In this document: piece by piece, positions 23,203 through 34,080 of the stretch
Position numbering within the stretch: position 1 is the stretch's first letter
Layout of the letters: each line of letters opens with the position of its first letter
Assembly: GCA_031835245.1 (NCBI GenBank)
Contig: JAVKOQ010000114.1
Coordinates: 1 to 64,000, forward strand
Direction of reading: 5' to 3'
Source: Balamuthia mandrillaris
Taxonomy: Eukaryota > Discosea > Longamoebia > Balamuthiidae
DNA: 64,000 nucleotides
Program-made: the position numbers and the translations under genes
Notes under the pieces: generated by a model
The model's database searches: none
What the model saw: only the letters and a program-made list of their open reading frames with translations
What the model was told of the DNA's origin: nothing

Positions 23203-23660
23203 CTCCACTCCTCTCTCTCTCTCTCTCTTGGAGTTCGTCGAGGGACGGTGGTTTCTTGCTTCCACAACCGCCGTTTGATACCAACTTCTCCTAAAGCAAT
23301 AACTTACAAATAACGCGCGGTTGGCAGGGGAGGAATCTGTGTTCCTTCCCTACCGTACCAAGCGGCTCCGTGAACTGAAATCAGCACCGAACGAACATAG
23401 CTTTGTTCTTTGGAAAACTCATTTCACACATTCCCTTCTCCTCCTCTCCTCTGCTATTCCTTTCTCACACACAAACAAAGCAAAGATTGATTAGAACGAG
23501 AGAGCTTGGTTCAAATAATAAGTAAGAACATCACAAATATATATTTTTTTTGAGGAGTGACGAGACAGCAACGTAGCTAAAGGCCTCCAGCACGTAGGTG
23601 AGCGTTGAAACAACAGTTTGGTGGGTGGGGAGAGAAAAAATGTCCGGCTCTTCTTCACTG
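22350..23660. other. Large intergenic region
   Basis: About 1.3 kb. The left end holds the SAM-PNP promoter with two GTCGAC motifs (about 22408 and 22432). The centre has CT arrays near 22975-22992, 23170-23200 and 23215-23230. Small frames on both strands are all CT/GA translations or lack family features. I see no tRNA, snRNA or protein gene I can support. Confidence 0.4.
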
Positions 23661-23855
23661 TTAGATCCTCGAGTCGAAAGCGTTCCGCCAAGTGCCAGTG
23701 AGAAAGTCGGTCCACGATTTGTCCTGCTTCATGCTCCTCAAGCCCAGTAAAACGATGAGAGGGATGTAGCCGTAGTAGATGCACCACTTGCCGTAGTACG
23801 TGCCGAGCTCTCTCAGTTCGTTCAGCTTCTCCACGATCTCCTCTTGTGAGTTCAT
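23661..23855 (-). CDS. TOM7: TOM7, small subunit of the mitochondrial import pore
   Basis: Single exon of 64 residues. An amphipathic N-terminal helix is followed by the family core YYGYIPLIVLLGLRS, which matches the conserved TOM7 pattern of an aromatic-Gly-aromatic-Ile-Pro start and a hydrophobic segment ending in Gly. TOM7 is a tail-anchored modulator of TOM40 complex assembly, usually 50-60 residues. The C-terminal 25 residues are longer than in fungi and animals. An inverted repeat (TTTTGTCGA and its complement) lies 36-58 nt before the ATG and may be a core promoter element. Confidence 0.75.
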   Translation of the reverse strand: MNSQEEIVEKLNELRELGTYYGKWCIYYGYIPLIVLLGLRSMKQDKSWTDFLTGTWRNAFDSRI

Positions 23856-23890
23856 CTTGTTTCTTTCTTCTTTCCTCGAATTGTGATAAC

Positions 23891-23913
23891 TTTTGTCGAT
23901 TTTTTCGACAAAA
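23891..23913. promoter_or_regulatory. GTCGA inverted repeat upstream of TOM7
   Basis: Two perfect 9-nt arms, TTTTGTCGA and TCGACAAAA, flank a T5 loop. It lies between TOM7 and the 3' end of the phosphatase gene, within 60 nt of the TOM7 start. Related GTCGAC motifs lie near other starts. Confidence 0.4.
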
Positions 23914-23991
23914 TGTGGATGGAATTATTGTCGACGCTAACACAATGGGAGATATTATTTGTCGACTATCGATTATTGTAATAAAATTCGT

Positions 23992-25371
23992 TTATTGTTG
24001 CCGACAAGATTGCGTGAACCCTTCTCTTTCTTTTCGCAGTGCTTCCCTCCCTGGGTTTGTTGATGGAGGAGAGAGAGAGAGAGAGAGCATAAGAGAAAAG
24101 AATGGTGATAAGCTAAAGCAAAAAAAAAAAAACATACGTTGAAGCCATGACTTGAATTCTTTGTGAGCCTTTGTGTTGCCACACAAGTCACATTCCATTT
24201 TCTGAAACATTACAAGTTGGTATTGAAAGCCCTTTCATAGATGACAGAATAAGTGTAGGAGGAGGAGGAGGAGGAGGAGGAGGAGGAGGAGAAGAAGAAG
24301 AAGAAGAAGAAGAAGAACAAGAAGAATTGCAAAAACAATAAACAGTGAGGAGGAGAAGAAGAAGAAGAAGAAGAAGAAGAAGAAGAAGAAGAAGAAGAAG
24401 AAGAAGAAGAAGAAGAAGAAGAAGAAGAAGAAGAAGAAGAAGAAGAAGGACAAGAACAAGAAGAACAAAAAGAACAAGAAAGAATCAAGTGAGTTAAAGT
24501 GGAAACGAAAGAATGAACAAGTAAAGAAGTAAGGCTTACTGGATTTGGGTTTACAAACGGCCGTACCGCTCTCACATGCTTGAGAGCACAGTCCAGTTTT
24601 ATCTGCCTTGCATACATCAAATAGGCAACCACCACCGATGCACTTCTGGATACACCTGCCATACTATCAAAGTTTTAACAAGGCATGTGTGAGCAAAGAG
24701 AGAGGAAAGCAAATGCACGGCCTACAATCAAAGTAAAAAAGAAACAAGGTTACCAACCAATGTACAAACACAGCACCGCCGTTGAGTAACGCAGACTCTA
24801 TAAACTCAATGCACTCTGGAAAATGAGAGACCACATCTTCAGACGGAGCGTCCATGATGGTCACTCTATGATACACAAAATCCTTTTTTTCAAAAATGGT
24901 TGGTGTGTTGTTGAAACGCCTTGGCACAAAACAAAAACAAAACCCATAACGTTTTGTTACCTCTGGAAACCAAAACTTGGCGTTTTTGCAGACACACAGA
25001 ACGTGGGTGATCCCCCGTTGCTTCAACTCGTCCTTTTTGCAGGCGGAGGAGTAGTCACCGAGCCATAGGCCAGGCACGACCTCGTTCGCCTCAAAGGGGA
25101 GCTTGTTGAAGAAAGTTGGCCGTCGCTCCTGCGACGGTTGGGCTGCCTCTTCTCGCCGTTCATCGTCGTTGTGCCGGTCCGTACGCTCCGTGTCCTCCGC
25201 TTCCTCAGTTCGTGATCCAGTATCAGCACGACATGCGGCCACTCCAGAGGTTCGTTCCGCCTCGTCCGGCCGCCCCGTGAGTTCCATGCTCCTTGAGCAG
25301 GAGGTAACGCTTCCCGTTCCCTGGGGTTGTCTTCCTTTGCTTTGCGGGAATACGATGCACTGAAAAACCAT
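23992..25371 (-). CDS. Dual-specificity protein phosphatase
   Basis: Exons 25371-24758, 24663-24540, 24201-24138 and 24050-23992 give 286 residues. The first 85 residues are hydrophilic and unrecognised. The DUSP domain starts at FEANEVVPGLWLGDY, has the acid-loop region IMDAPSEDV and the P-loop VHCMAGVSRSAS (HCx5R), followed by VVAYLM and the AVRP motif. The catalytic Cys codon (TG/T) is interrupted by intron 1. The second intron carries a GAA array of about 100 bases. A C-terminal CDLC pair follows. The class dephosphorylates Tyr and Ser/Thr, often on MAP kinases. The first Met is the first in-frame ATG; an upstream exon cannot be excluded. Confidence 0.85.
24351..24449 (+). repeat. (GAA)n microsatellite in phosphatase intron
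   Basis: About 30 nearly perfect GAA units (TTC on the sense strand of the phosphatase), preceded by a GGA array at 24258-24290. Confidence 0.95.
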
Positions 25372-25586
25372 TGGCCGTTTGATTTCTCCCAATCGTGCCA
25401 CGTCGACAAGATCACAACGCACTCCCGGAGTTTCCTCTTCCAATGAAAACTTCGCACATCACCTCGGATTTTCCTTTTTCAGCAGTAAGTCTACAAATAT
25501 TTCTTTCGTTTCATGATTTGATTTTTGCTTTGCTTATTTCGGACGTTTCTTCTTTGCTTTTTCTTTCTTCTTCTTTGTTTTTTTTG

Positions 25587-25594
25587 CCACGTAA
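25587..25594 (-). promoter_or_regulatory. TTACGTGG octamer upstream of PDI
   Basis: CCACGTAA on the plus strand (TTACGTGG on the minus) lies 106 nt before the PDI ATG. The core ACGTGG is shared with the XBP1/ATF6 unfolded-protein-response element, and the same octamer lies upstream of BiP at 55582. Confidence 0.4.
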
Positions 25595-25699
25595 AAAAAA
25601 AAGTTTTCGTTGTTCGCTCACTCACTCACTCACTCAACCCACTACTTTTTTGGGATTGTACGTTTCGAACAGCACGCACGCACGCACGTTCGAAAAAAG

Positions 25700-27291
25700 A
25701 TGATCAAGAGCTTTGCAGTGTTTCTGTGTTTGTTGGTAGCTTGCGCGCAAGCCAGCTACGTGTTGGACCTCACCAAGGACAACTTTCAGCAAACCTTGGA
25801 TGAGAATGACTTTGTGTTGGTAGAGTTCTTTGCCCCTTGGTGCGGCCACTGCAAGGCCCTCGCCCCCGAGTACGAGGCCGCCGCCCAGCTGCTCAAGGAT
25901 ACCCCCAACGTCAAGCTCGCCAAGGTGGACTGCACTGTGGAGGAGGACCTCGCTCGCGAGCACGAGATTCGAGGCTTCCCCACCGTCCGTCTCTACCGCC
26001 GTGGCAGCACTGCCGACCCCATCGAGTACAACGCCGCCAGGGAGGCCAACGCCATCGTGGCCTGGCTCAACAAGAAGGCCGGCCCCGCCGCTACCTCTTT
26101 GGCCAACGAGGAGGAGGCCCAGAACTTTGTGACTGAGAAGAAGACCTGCGTTGTTGGCTACTTTGACAACAAGGACAACGAGGAGTACAAGCGCTTCTTG
26201 GAGGTGGCCAACTCATTCGATGACTTTCTCTTTGGAGAGGTCGTTGGTGTGGAGGGCAAGAAGAACGGAGAGGTCGTGCTCCACAGAGAGTTTGATGAGC
26301 CCTTGACCTTCACCACTGCCGAACTCGCCCAGCAACTTCCCATTCATGGCTACCCTTACATTGTTGAGGTTTGTTTTTTTCCTTCACTCTCCTCTTCACC
26401 ACAAACAATGCATGACCTTCCTCTTTTTTTTTCATTGAAACTAAAAGGTGAGGGAGGGCTACCAAAGACACGCTGAGCGTGGCGCCGTCATCGGTCTGCT
26501 GGTCATCGACGAGAACGTGGAGGGTCAGGTGGAGAGCACCATCCAGGCCTTCACTCCTCTTGCCAAGAGCCTTGCTGACAAGGTCGGACTTGTCTACGTA
26601 CCCTCCCGCTTCCACGAGCAGGTTCGCACTGCTATGGGCGCCTCCGACAAGGTTCCTACCTTTGTCCTCAATGACATCAACAAGAACAAGAACTATCCCC
26701 TGCCCGTTGAGCAGGAGTTCACCCCTGCCGCCGTGGAGGAGCACATCACCGCTGCCTTGGAGGGCCGCCTCGCCCCGTTCTTCAAGTCTGAGCCTGTTCC
26801 CGAGAGCAACGATGGGCCTGTCACCGTTGTCGTTGGCCTCAACTTTGAGGAGATCGTATTGGACCCCTCCAAGGACGTCCTTGTCGAGTTTTACGCCCCC
26901 TGGTGCGGCCACTGCAAGCACCTCGCCCCCGTTTGGGAGGAGCTGGGAGAGGCCTTCAAGGACAACGACAAGGTGGTGATTGCCAAGATTGATGCCACCG
27001 CCAATGACAACCCTGTGGTTCAGATCGAGGGCTTCCCTACCATCTTCCTTTTCCCCGCCACTGCCGAGCCCAACTCTCACATTAAGTATCAAGGCGGACG
27101 CTCTTTGGAGGACTTCAAGGCTTGGCTTCAGGAGAACGCCTTGTAAGTAGAATGTTCTTTTGCTTACATGTTTCTCTCTCGTCTTTCTTTTGTGTGATGG
27201 TAATACTTACTTTTGTTCTTTCTCTTCAAATAGTACTTTGAAGGGCGAACAGAAGGAGGATCAGCCTGCTGAGCACAAGGATGAATTGTAA
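25700..27291 (+). CDS. Protein disulfide isomerase (a-b-b'-a')
   Basis: Exons 25700-26368, 26448-27142 and 27234-27291 give 473 residues. A signal peptide (MIKSFAVFLCLLVACAQA) is followed by thioredoxin domain a with APWCGHCKAL near residue 50, two redox-inactive thioredoxin-like domains, domain a' with APWCGHCKHL near residue 390, and the retention signal HKDEL. It forms and shuffles disulfides in the ER lumen. Length is slightly below the usual 490-510, mostly through a short acidic C-terminus. The final intron interrupts the extreme C-terminus, so the HKDEL lies on its own exon and skipping it would lose retention. It shares a promoter octamer with BiP. Confidence 0.96.
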
Positions 27292-28130
27292 GAGAATGCG
27301 TGGAAAAAGAAGAAGAAAGAAAAAAAAAAGGCAACACACAAAACATCTCCTTTTTTTTTATTTATGCAATTTTATTTTTTTGTTTTGTTGAAAAAACAAA
27401 AACGAAAACACTTTTCAAGAAAGAAACCATGCGCATTACCAAAACGCAAGGGAGCGGCGATCGGCCAAGTGTTAATTATTTTTTTTTTCGCTCAACAGTT
27501 ATTCTGTGGCAGGAAACGATGACCAAAAGATGAGGGGGCATTGCCTGGAAACTAAATTTGGGAGTGTTTATCCTAAAATCTTACGTTTTTTTTTTCCTTC
27601 CGGAAGGTCCTGGTATGGAAAGCCAATCTGCCGCCCTACAATGAATAGATATGTTTTTCCAAAATTTGAAGTAAAAACCGAAAAAGCGAAAGTACCTGCG
27701 ATCGTAAACACGATGAAAAAGGAAAATAGAGTCCTACGCTACATTCCATACCCGGCCGTGTGGCACCTTGTAAGGGAAAATTGTGGGCAGCAAGGCCATC
27801 TGACGATCTCAGGGTACGCCCAAGGGTTTTTTTTTACTTGATGGCGTTCTCCACTTCTCCCAAGTAAACTCGGAAAATTGTCTTGTTCTTTTTTTTTTTT
27901 TTTTTTTGCAAGCTGGAGTAACCGGGACAAGGAGGAAGTGTTTGTTGTTTTTTTTTTTAAAAAAATATTTTTGTGTTCATGCCAGCTGCTGCTCTCACAC
28001 GACTGAGAAAGGAGCAAGCACAATAGCCACACGGTTCGGGCTTTGCCACACAAAAAATAAAAAAAAACCTGAACCACCGGGCTTTACCGGGAGCCCGTTA
28101 CAACCTTTGTGTGATCCTGAGAGAACATCC
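27292..28130. other. Intergenic between PDI and RFX-DBD gene
   Basis: AT-rich with several A and T runs. A 111-codon plus-strand frame at 27506-27841 has no family features and no splice context. I see no other gene. The last part is the promoter/leader of the RFX-type gene. Confidence 0.4.
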
Positions 28131-30066
28131 ATGAACAACACTCCCTCGAAGGAAGAACATGACCGAGAGGTATTGCAATGGTGCGGATATGATATCTGTC
28201 TCATCTATTCTATTCTATAAGAACCTCCTTTTGTTTCATCTTTCTCTGATTTCAACGAAATGCTCTCATCTTTTCTTTTTCTCACTTTTTCTTCCTTGTT
28301 TCATATCAAAACAAAAAAGGTTGAGCGAGAGCTATGAGGAACATCCAGGGGCCACCACTGAGAAGGCCGGAATGTTCCAGGAGTATCTTGATCTCTGTGA
28401 GGCCAGGAACCTGGGATCGCCCTACACTCCGCCAAACTTTGGAAGGCTGGTGCATGAGGCCTTTCCTTCCAGAAGGGCATGCCGCCGCAAGCAAAAAGGG
28501 CAGATCATCCACTGTTACACCAACGTGCGGAAGAAAGGAAGCAATCCTCGACCTATGCGAGGAAGCGGTCATCTTCCCGCCCCCGCGTCTTCTGAGATGC
28601 CTATATCAACTTTTTCTTCTACTTTCTCTTTTTACACAAGCAGCACTTTTGACGACGCTTCTCGTCAACGAGATGCGACGGATCGAGGTTCCGCTTCTTC
28701 AACTTTTTCTTCTTCTTTCTCCTCTTCTTCCTCGTCATCGTCGTCGTCGTTTTTGTCTGCCCCGAAAAAAAGAAAGAAAAGGGGGAACCACGCTAACGAC
28801 GAAGAAGGCGAACCCGAAGGAGAAGAGGAGATAGAAGAGGATCAAACCAGATCTGCTGAACCACACAGCGGAGTAATTCTGCGCCCTTTAACAACTTTTG
28901 GGATGATGGAAGGAAAAAGCCGGACTTTTGAAACAATAAAAGGAGCTGACCGCAGCTTCCCCCATCACCACTGTGGTCAAAAAGAAAGGAACGAAACTGT
29001 GCCTCTCTCCTCTTCTGCTTCTTCTGCTTCTTCCTCCTCCTCTTCTTCTTTTTCGGAGGAAGCCGGAGCTAAGAACTCCGGTAGGCACCCCTGCTATAGT
29101 GCCCCCAAAAGCTCATCTTCCTCTTGTTCTTCCTCCTCATCTTCCACTCGTCCTGTTCCTGCCTCTTCCTCTGCTGCCGTTTATTCCGCATACAGAGAAA
29201 GTAAGGGGCTTCAAGGCCGCGGCAGCAGCAACACTGGCGGCACGGGGGCAAGACGCGCCACCCGAGGAAGAGGAGGCCGACGAAGTGCGAGACCTCGTTC
29301 GCAACCGCCTTCTTCTGCAAGCTCGTCTCCCTCTTCATTCTCTTCCTCCCCGGTCTCGTTTTCATTTTCTTCCTTTTCATCATTTCCTGCTTCTTCCTCT
29401 TCTTCCTTTTCTTCAACAAGCACTTCGCAGCTTCTTCCGTTCCATCCTACTCCCCCTCCCCCCTCGATGCCTCCTTTTTTTCTTGGGCATCATCCACTTC
29501 TCTCAACTCAACAAGAAGGACCACTGCCACCACCTTCACCCCCACATCAAAATCGCAACAGCCCCCACAACAGTAACAGCAGCAGAAGGAGAGGATCTTC
29601 TGCTTCTCCTCGAAGATCATCTTCCACACGAAAACGAAAACGAAAAGAAAAAGAAAAAGAAAAAGAAAAAGAAAAAGAAAAAGAAAAAGAAAAAGAAAAA
29701 GAAAAAGAAAAAGAAAAAGAAAAAGAAAAAGAAGAGGAAAACGATGTACCAGTAGACAAGGACAATGAGCAACGAAGACGAACACGCTCCACATCTCCTC
29801 CTTCTTCCTCACCATCAACAACAGGAGAACAAGAGGAGGATGAACAACTCGAAGAAGGAGAGGATGAGGAGCAGCACTACGCCTACACCACCCGCGACGC
29901 CATTTGCCAGTGGGGCAGACAACGGTTCCCCCGTACGGAGGAGATGAGCGTGGCCACCCACCATGCTCCTCCTCCCGAGTCTTCTTCCTCTTCCTTCTCC
30001 TCCTCTTCCTCCACCGGTAGCAACGCCTATAGCCTCTACGATGAGTTTCGGAATTATTTGTTTTGA
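28131..30066 (+). CDS. RFX-type DNA-binding domain protein
   Basis: Exons 28131-28180 and 28320-30066 give 598 residues. Once the 139-nt intron is removed the N-terminus reads REVLQWLSESYEEHPGA, followed by GMFQEYLDLCEARN, PPNFGRLVHEAFPSRR and the RKQKGQIIHCYTNVR segment, which is the RFX winged-helix DNA-binding domain (residues about 12-90). The remaining 500 residues are disordered: Ser-rich, acidic patches, Pro/His-rich, and a lysine/glutamate repeat. None of the RFX B, C or dimerisation regions is present. RFX factors bind X-box DNA. An adjacent gene at 34-38.7 kb carries the missing dimerisation region. Confidence 0.82.
29641..29733 (+). repeat. (AAAGAA)n coding hexanucleotide repeat
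   Basis: About 15 tandem AAAGAA units inside the RFX-type gene encode an alternating Lys-Glu run, likely length-variable. Confidence 0.9.
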
Positions 30067-30256
30067 AAAAGAAAGAGAACAGGGATCATTAGTGCTATTT
30101 TGCTTGTGCTATTATATGAATAAAGAATGCAAAAAAAAAGTTGTGTTTTTTGTTTTGTTGTGTTGCTTTGTGTTAGGTTTGTGCAGTGCGTGATGGTTTT
30201 TTTTTTTAGCTTGCGTGGACGGAAGGAGAGACTTTGGACAGGCCCCCTGTTCTTTG

Positions 30257-31343
30257 TTAGAGCCGAGCGGCGACCATTGCGCGAAGAAGCTTTTGGTATT
30301 CCGCCCTGCATTGAATATCTATCAAGCAACTGAGTTAAGACAGCGAATAAAAAGAGGGAAACAGGAGAAAGAATCCAACCGGAACGACCAGGAATGAGAG
30401 AGGCGATCTCCACCCAGTTCCTCTTACCGATGCGTTGCACAAGCATTCTCAGTTGGTTATGCTCATCTGAAGTAATGGTAAGAAACATGTAAAGAATGAA
30501 CTAAAAGAAAGCTGCGCACCTTTGGTCCAAGGTCCCTTGTTGATATCTGGCCTGAGCACTCTTCTCCAATGTTGAGCTGGTTATGACGAACGAAGTGAGC
30601 AAGAAGTGAGTAACGAAAAAATGGACAGGGAAAGTCAAACAGCAGTTGCATGCTCGTACCGCAACTGGAAGCGGACTTGGTTCCGATTATCTTAGAGATT
30701 TGGACCCATCTGCGGTTCTGGGGGTACTTCTGGACGAGCTTCTTCAACTTCTTCTCTTCTTCCTGCAAAGTGTACATGGTAAGTTGCGTTAATTTGGTTC
30801 TTTAGCTGTAAAAGAAAAATGGCAGTCACCTCGGTCCATCTATTGGGTGGCCTCCTCAGTCTGTCCTTCGTGATGGCTTTCTTGACAGCAGTTGGCTTGT
30901 CCTTCTTCTTCACGTTCTTCTTGGGAGCAGACGCTTTCTTTTGCGGCTTAATTTTTTCTGTAGCAGGTGAAGACGACGTGCCAGAGATGAACTGGAGCAA
31001 CTGCTCTTCGATGCCCCAAACGCGACTAACCTCGAACATGTAGCTGAGACATCTTTCGGCATCCAAAACTTGAATGACCTGTTTCGTTCGAAATACAGAT
31101 GAGCTTCGGCCACCAAACCAAAGAGAAACCTACCCGTACCGCTTGCAACGCGATTGTCGGAGAGAGCTCTCCCTTATGCCACTGATGGAGCACCTGTAGA
31201 ATGGCCGACTCTTGCTCCTCTTTCTCCCTGGGTGCATCGGAGTCCTGGCCCACCCCGAGCTGCTCCAACATCTGCACCACGATCGGCAACGCCTCCTCGA
31301 ACCCCTCGTCTTCCTCCATGCGTTCCACCTTGGCCGGGTTCAT
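30257..31343 (-). CDS. Two-repeat Myb (R2R3-like) DNA-binding protein
   Basis: Six exons (31343-31134, 31078-30830, 30762-30660, 30576-30520, 30466-30380, 30318-30257) close in frame to 255 residues. The N-terminal 120 residues are helical and unrecognised. A basic linker leads into Myb repeat 1 (NRWTEEEEKKLKKLVQKYP, then SSCAQHWRRVL), the linker LRPDINKGPWTKDE and repeat 2 (NWVEIASLIPGRS, then QCRAEYQKLL). Both have the spaced aromatic residues of Myb helices. The short exons fall between helices, and only this exon choice yields the canonical PDINKGPWT linker. Nuclear; probably a promoter-binding factor. The target is unknown. Confidence 0.88.
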
Positions 31344-32129
31344 GTTCGTGTTGTCTTTACGTGTTTTCTAGTGTAAAAAAAAATGTAGCGAAATGAGTAG
31401 TGGCGAGGAAGGTGAAGAGATGGAAAAATGTAGCAAGCGAGTAGTGTGTACGCTTGGGAGAGAAAAAGAGAAAATGAAAAAAAAAAACGTAGCAGAGCGC
31501 TTCCTTTTAAATTCAAATAAAGTGTAGCAGCCATAGGACAGACCGCTGGAGAGCGAAGAGGCAAAAGCAACACCGGATAAACCAAAAAAAAAAACGTAGC
31601 AAGATTGTATGAAGGGTTTCTCCACCCCGTCAACCTCCCCCATAGAGAGGATATGGCGCAAAAAAAAAAAAAAGAAACGCAGTTTTGCGCGGGAAAAACT
31701 GGATGGTGGCGAAAGTAGAGCGAAAAGAGAGCGAAAACTCTGGGATGATCAGGCGCAAGCCTCCACCGGGATCCACTTTCGCTTTTATGGCCAAATGGGC
31801 GGAACGCAATCCCTGGTCTTCTCCTTTCCAATCTCCTTTTTTGGGGTTCCATGGCGCCACAGCTTACGGTTACAGTTGCAGCCCCCTACACCAGATCTCC
31901 AAGTTTTTTTTTTTTCGCAAAGCCGCTTTTTGCGCAAAACGTTGCAACCTCGTTAAGAAAAAAAAAACTTGCCAGCCAGACGGATGAACAGCAAACAAAA
32001 TACGCTTGATTGACAATGAAGAGCAGCGCAAAGAAGAAGGGGGACAAAGATGAAGCATTGCAACCGCGATCCTAATCCTTTCAGGGTCGTCGTTCTTCAT
32101 GTTCGCCCTCTACATCTTGCGTATCTCCA
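31344..32129. other. Myb-gene upstream region with repeated A-tract/GTAGC motif
   Basis: An A-run followed by TGTAGC or CGTAGC occurs near 31382, 31429, 31485, 31523 and 31593; on the minus (Myb) strand this reads GCTAC(A/G)TTTTT. No protein gene is supported. Frames in 31630-31860 lack family features. Confidence 0.4.
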
Positions 32130-32969
32130 TCACCACACCTGCTCTGCCGCGCTCCTGTATTTTTTCTTTTCACTGCCGTACCCACGGCTGTCGGCATCAC
32201 TCTCGTCCTCACTGCTGCAGTCATCCTCTTCCTCACCGTCGACATCACTCTGGCTTTCATCCTCATCGAATTCACTTTTCCTCTGTGCCTGTTCCCGCAG
32301 GAACTCCGCCTTGGGCTGAGCGCATACCGTCCAACAAGAACTGTCCGGCGGAGCCACGCTCAGAGAAAGCAGGCCTCCCGCCGTGCTCTCCTCGATCTCC
32401 TCCCCGCGCATCTCCTTCTCGGTTAAGCCCCAAGGATTCTCTTGGAAAAACAGCTGACGAACGCGAGCAATGGCCTTCTGCTTGGAGGTGTGCTCACTGT
32501 CGACGTTGCGGTCACCGGGACCGTCGTAGCTGTGCCAGCCATCGTCAAGGTAGTCATCGCTACTCCACACCACGTACGTCAGTCGCGTTTCGTTCTTTTT
32601 CTCCGTCTCCTGCGCTCCTTTTTGGGTGAGTGCCCTTTTCTTCGCAGTTACTTCCACTTTTCCCTTTGTTGGTTTCCCTCCATCTTTGCTTGCTGTCTTT
32701 TCTGATGAGAGCGCTTTCTCCTTTGTCGTAGTTCGTTTTGCAGTGGAGACGCTCCTGTGGGTTGAGGCCGTGGCAGCTTTTGTAGGCTTTGCTGTAGTGG
32801 TTGGCCCCGCGGAAGGCTTATCCGGTTGCTGTTGGTGTTAGTGATTGGCCAGCCGGAAGATGAGCTCTTGCTTTCTTCCGCTCACACGAAGGCCAGCGGC
32901 GCGACACTTCTCCTTCAGCTGTACCACCGTCAGCTTTTGCAGCTGCTCCGCAATTTTCAACGTGTCCAT
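32130..32969 (-). CDS. SAP-domain protein with an in-frame TAA
   Basis: The start codon at 32969 opens a SAP domain (LTVVQLKEKCRAAGL, then SGRKQELIFRL), a 35-residue DNA-binding helix-extension-helix used by chromatin and mRNA factors. TAA at 32840-32838 follows Asn-His, yet the same frame stays open for 236 more codons: a K/T/P-rich linker, then a globular part (LTYVVWSSDDYLDDGWHSYD) and an acidic tail ending at 32130. The downstream part looks coding by codon use and conserved-looking composition. Possible readings are a 43-residue SAP protein, stop read-through, a 57-nt intron spanning the stop (donor GTGAGC, acceptor AACAG) or a base error. I cannot choose from sequence alone. Confidence 0.6.
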
Positions 32970-33148
32970 GACCTTCTCTGTTTGCCGTGTGTAAGTGAAG
33001 ACTTGGGCAGCACTTTCTTTTGAATGAAAATGGCGGGAAAACAGGTTAAATTTTTCCAAGAAGCAATTGCAGAAAAAAAAAAGGCGGTTGGAGAACGAGA
33101 GAATAGCAATAATAAGGCAGAATCGTGTGATATCTGTTATTATAGTAT

Positions 33149-33952
<804 letters not shown>

Positions 33953-34080
33953 TCACTCGCTGAAAAAAATAAAAATAAATCAGAGAAGGGAGGTTTTTCC
34001 ATGTCGTCATGCACATTGTCCTCACCACGCTTGTTTGTGGAAAACAAGAACAGGTTTTATTTTCTTGTAACTCATCCTTA

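Noticed and set aside
22509-23313. Several 65-150-codon frames on both strands
   Set aside because: They translate CT/GA arrays or show no hydrophobic core or family motif.
26310-27092. 260-codon frame antisense to PDI
   Set aside because: Shadow of the PDI exons, with low-complexity Leu/Gly content and no start context.
27506-27841. 111-codon plus-strand frame
   Set aside because: No recognisable domain, and it begins and ends in A/T runs. Not enough evidence for a gene.
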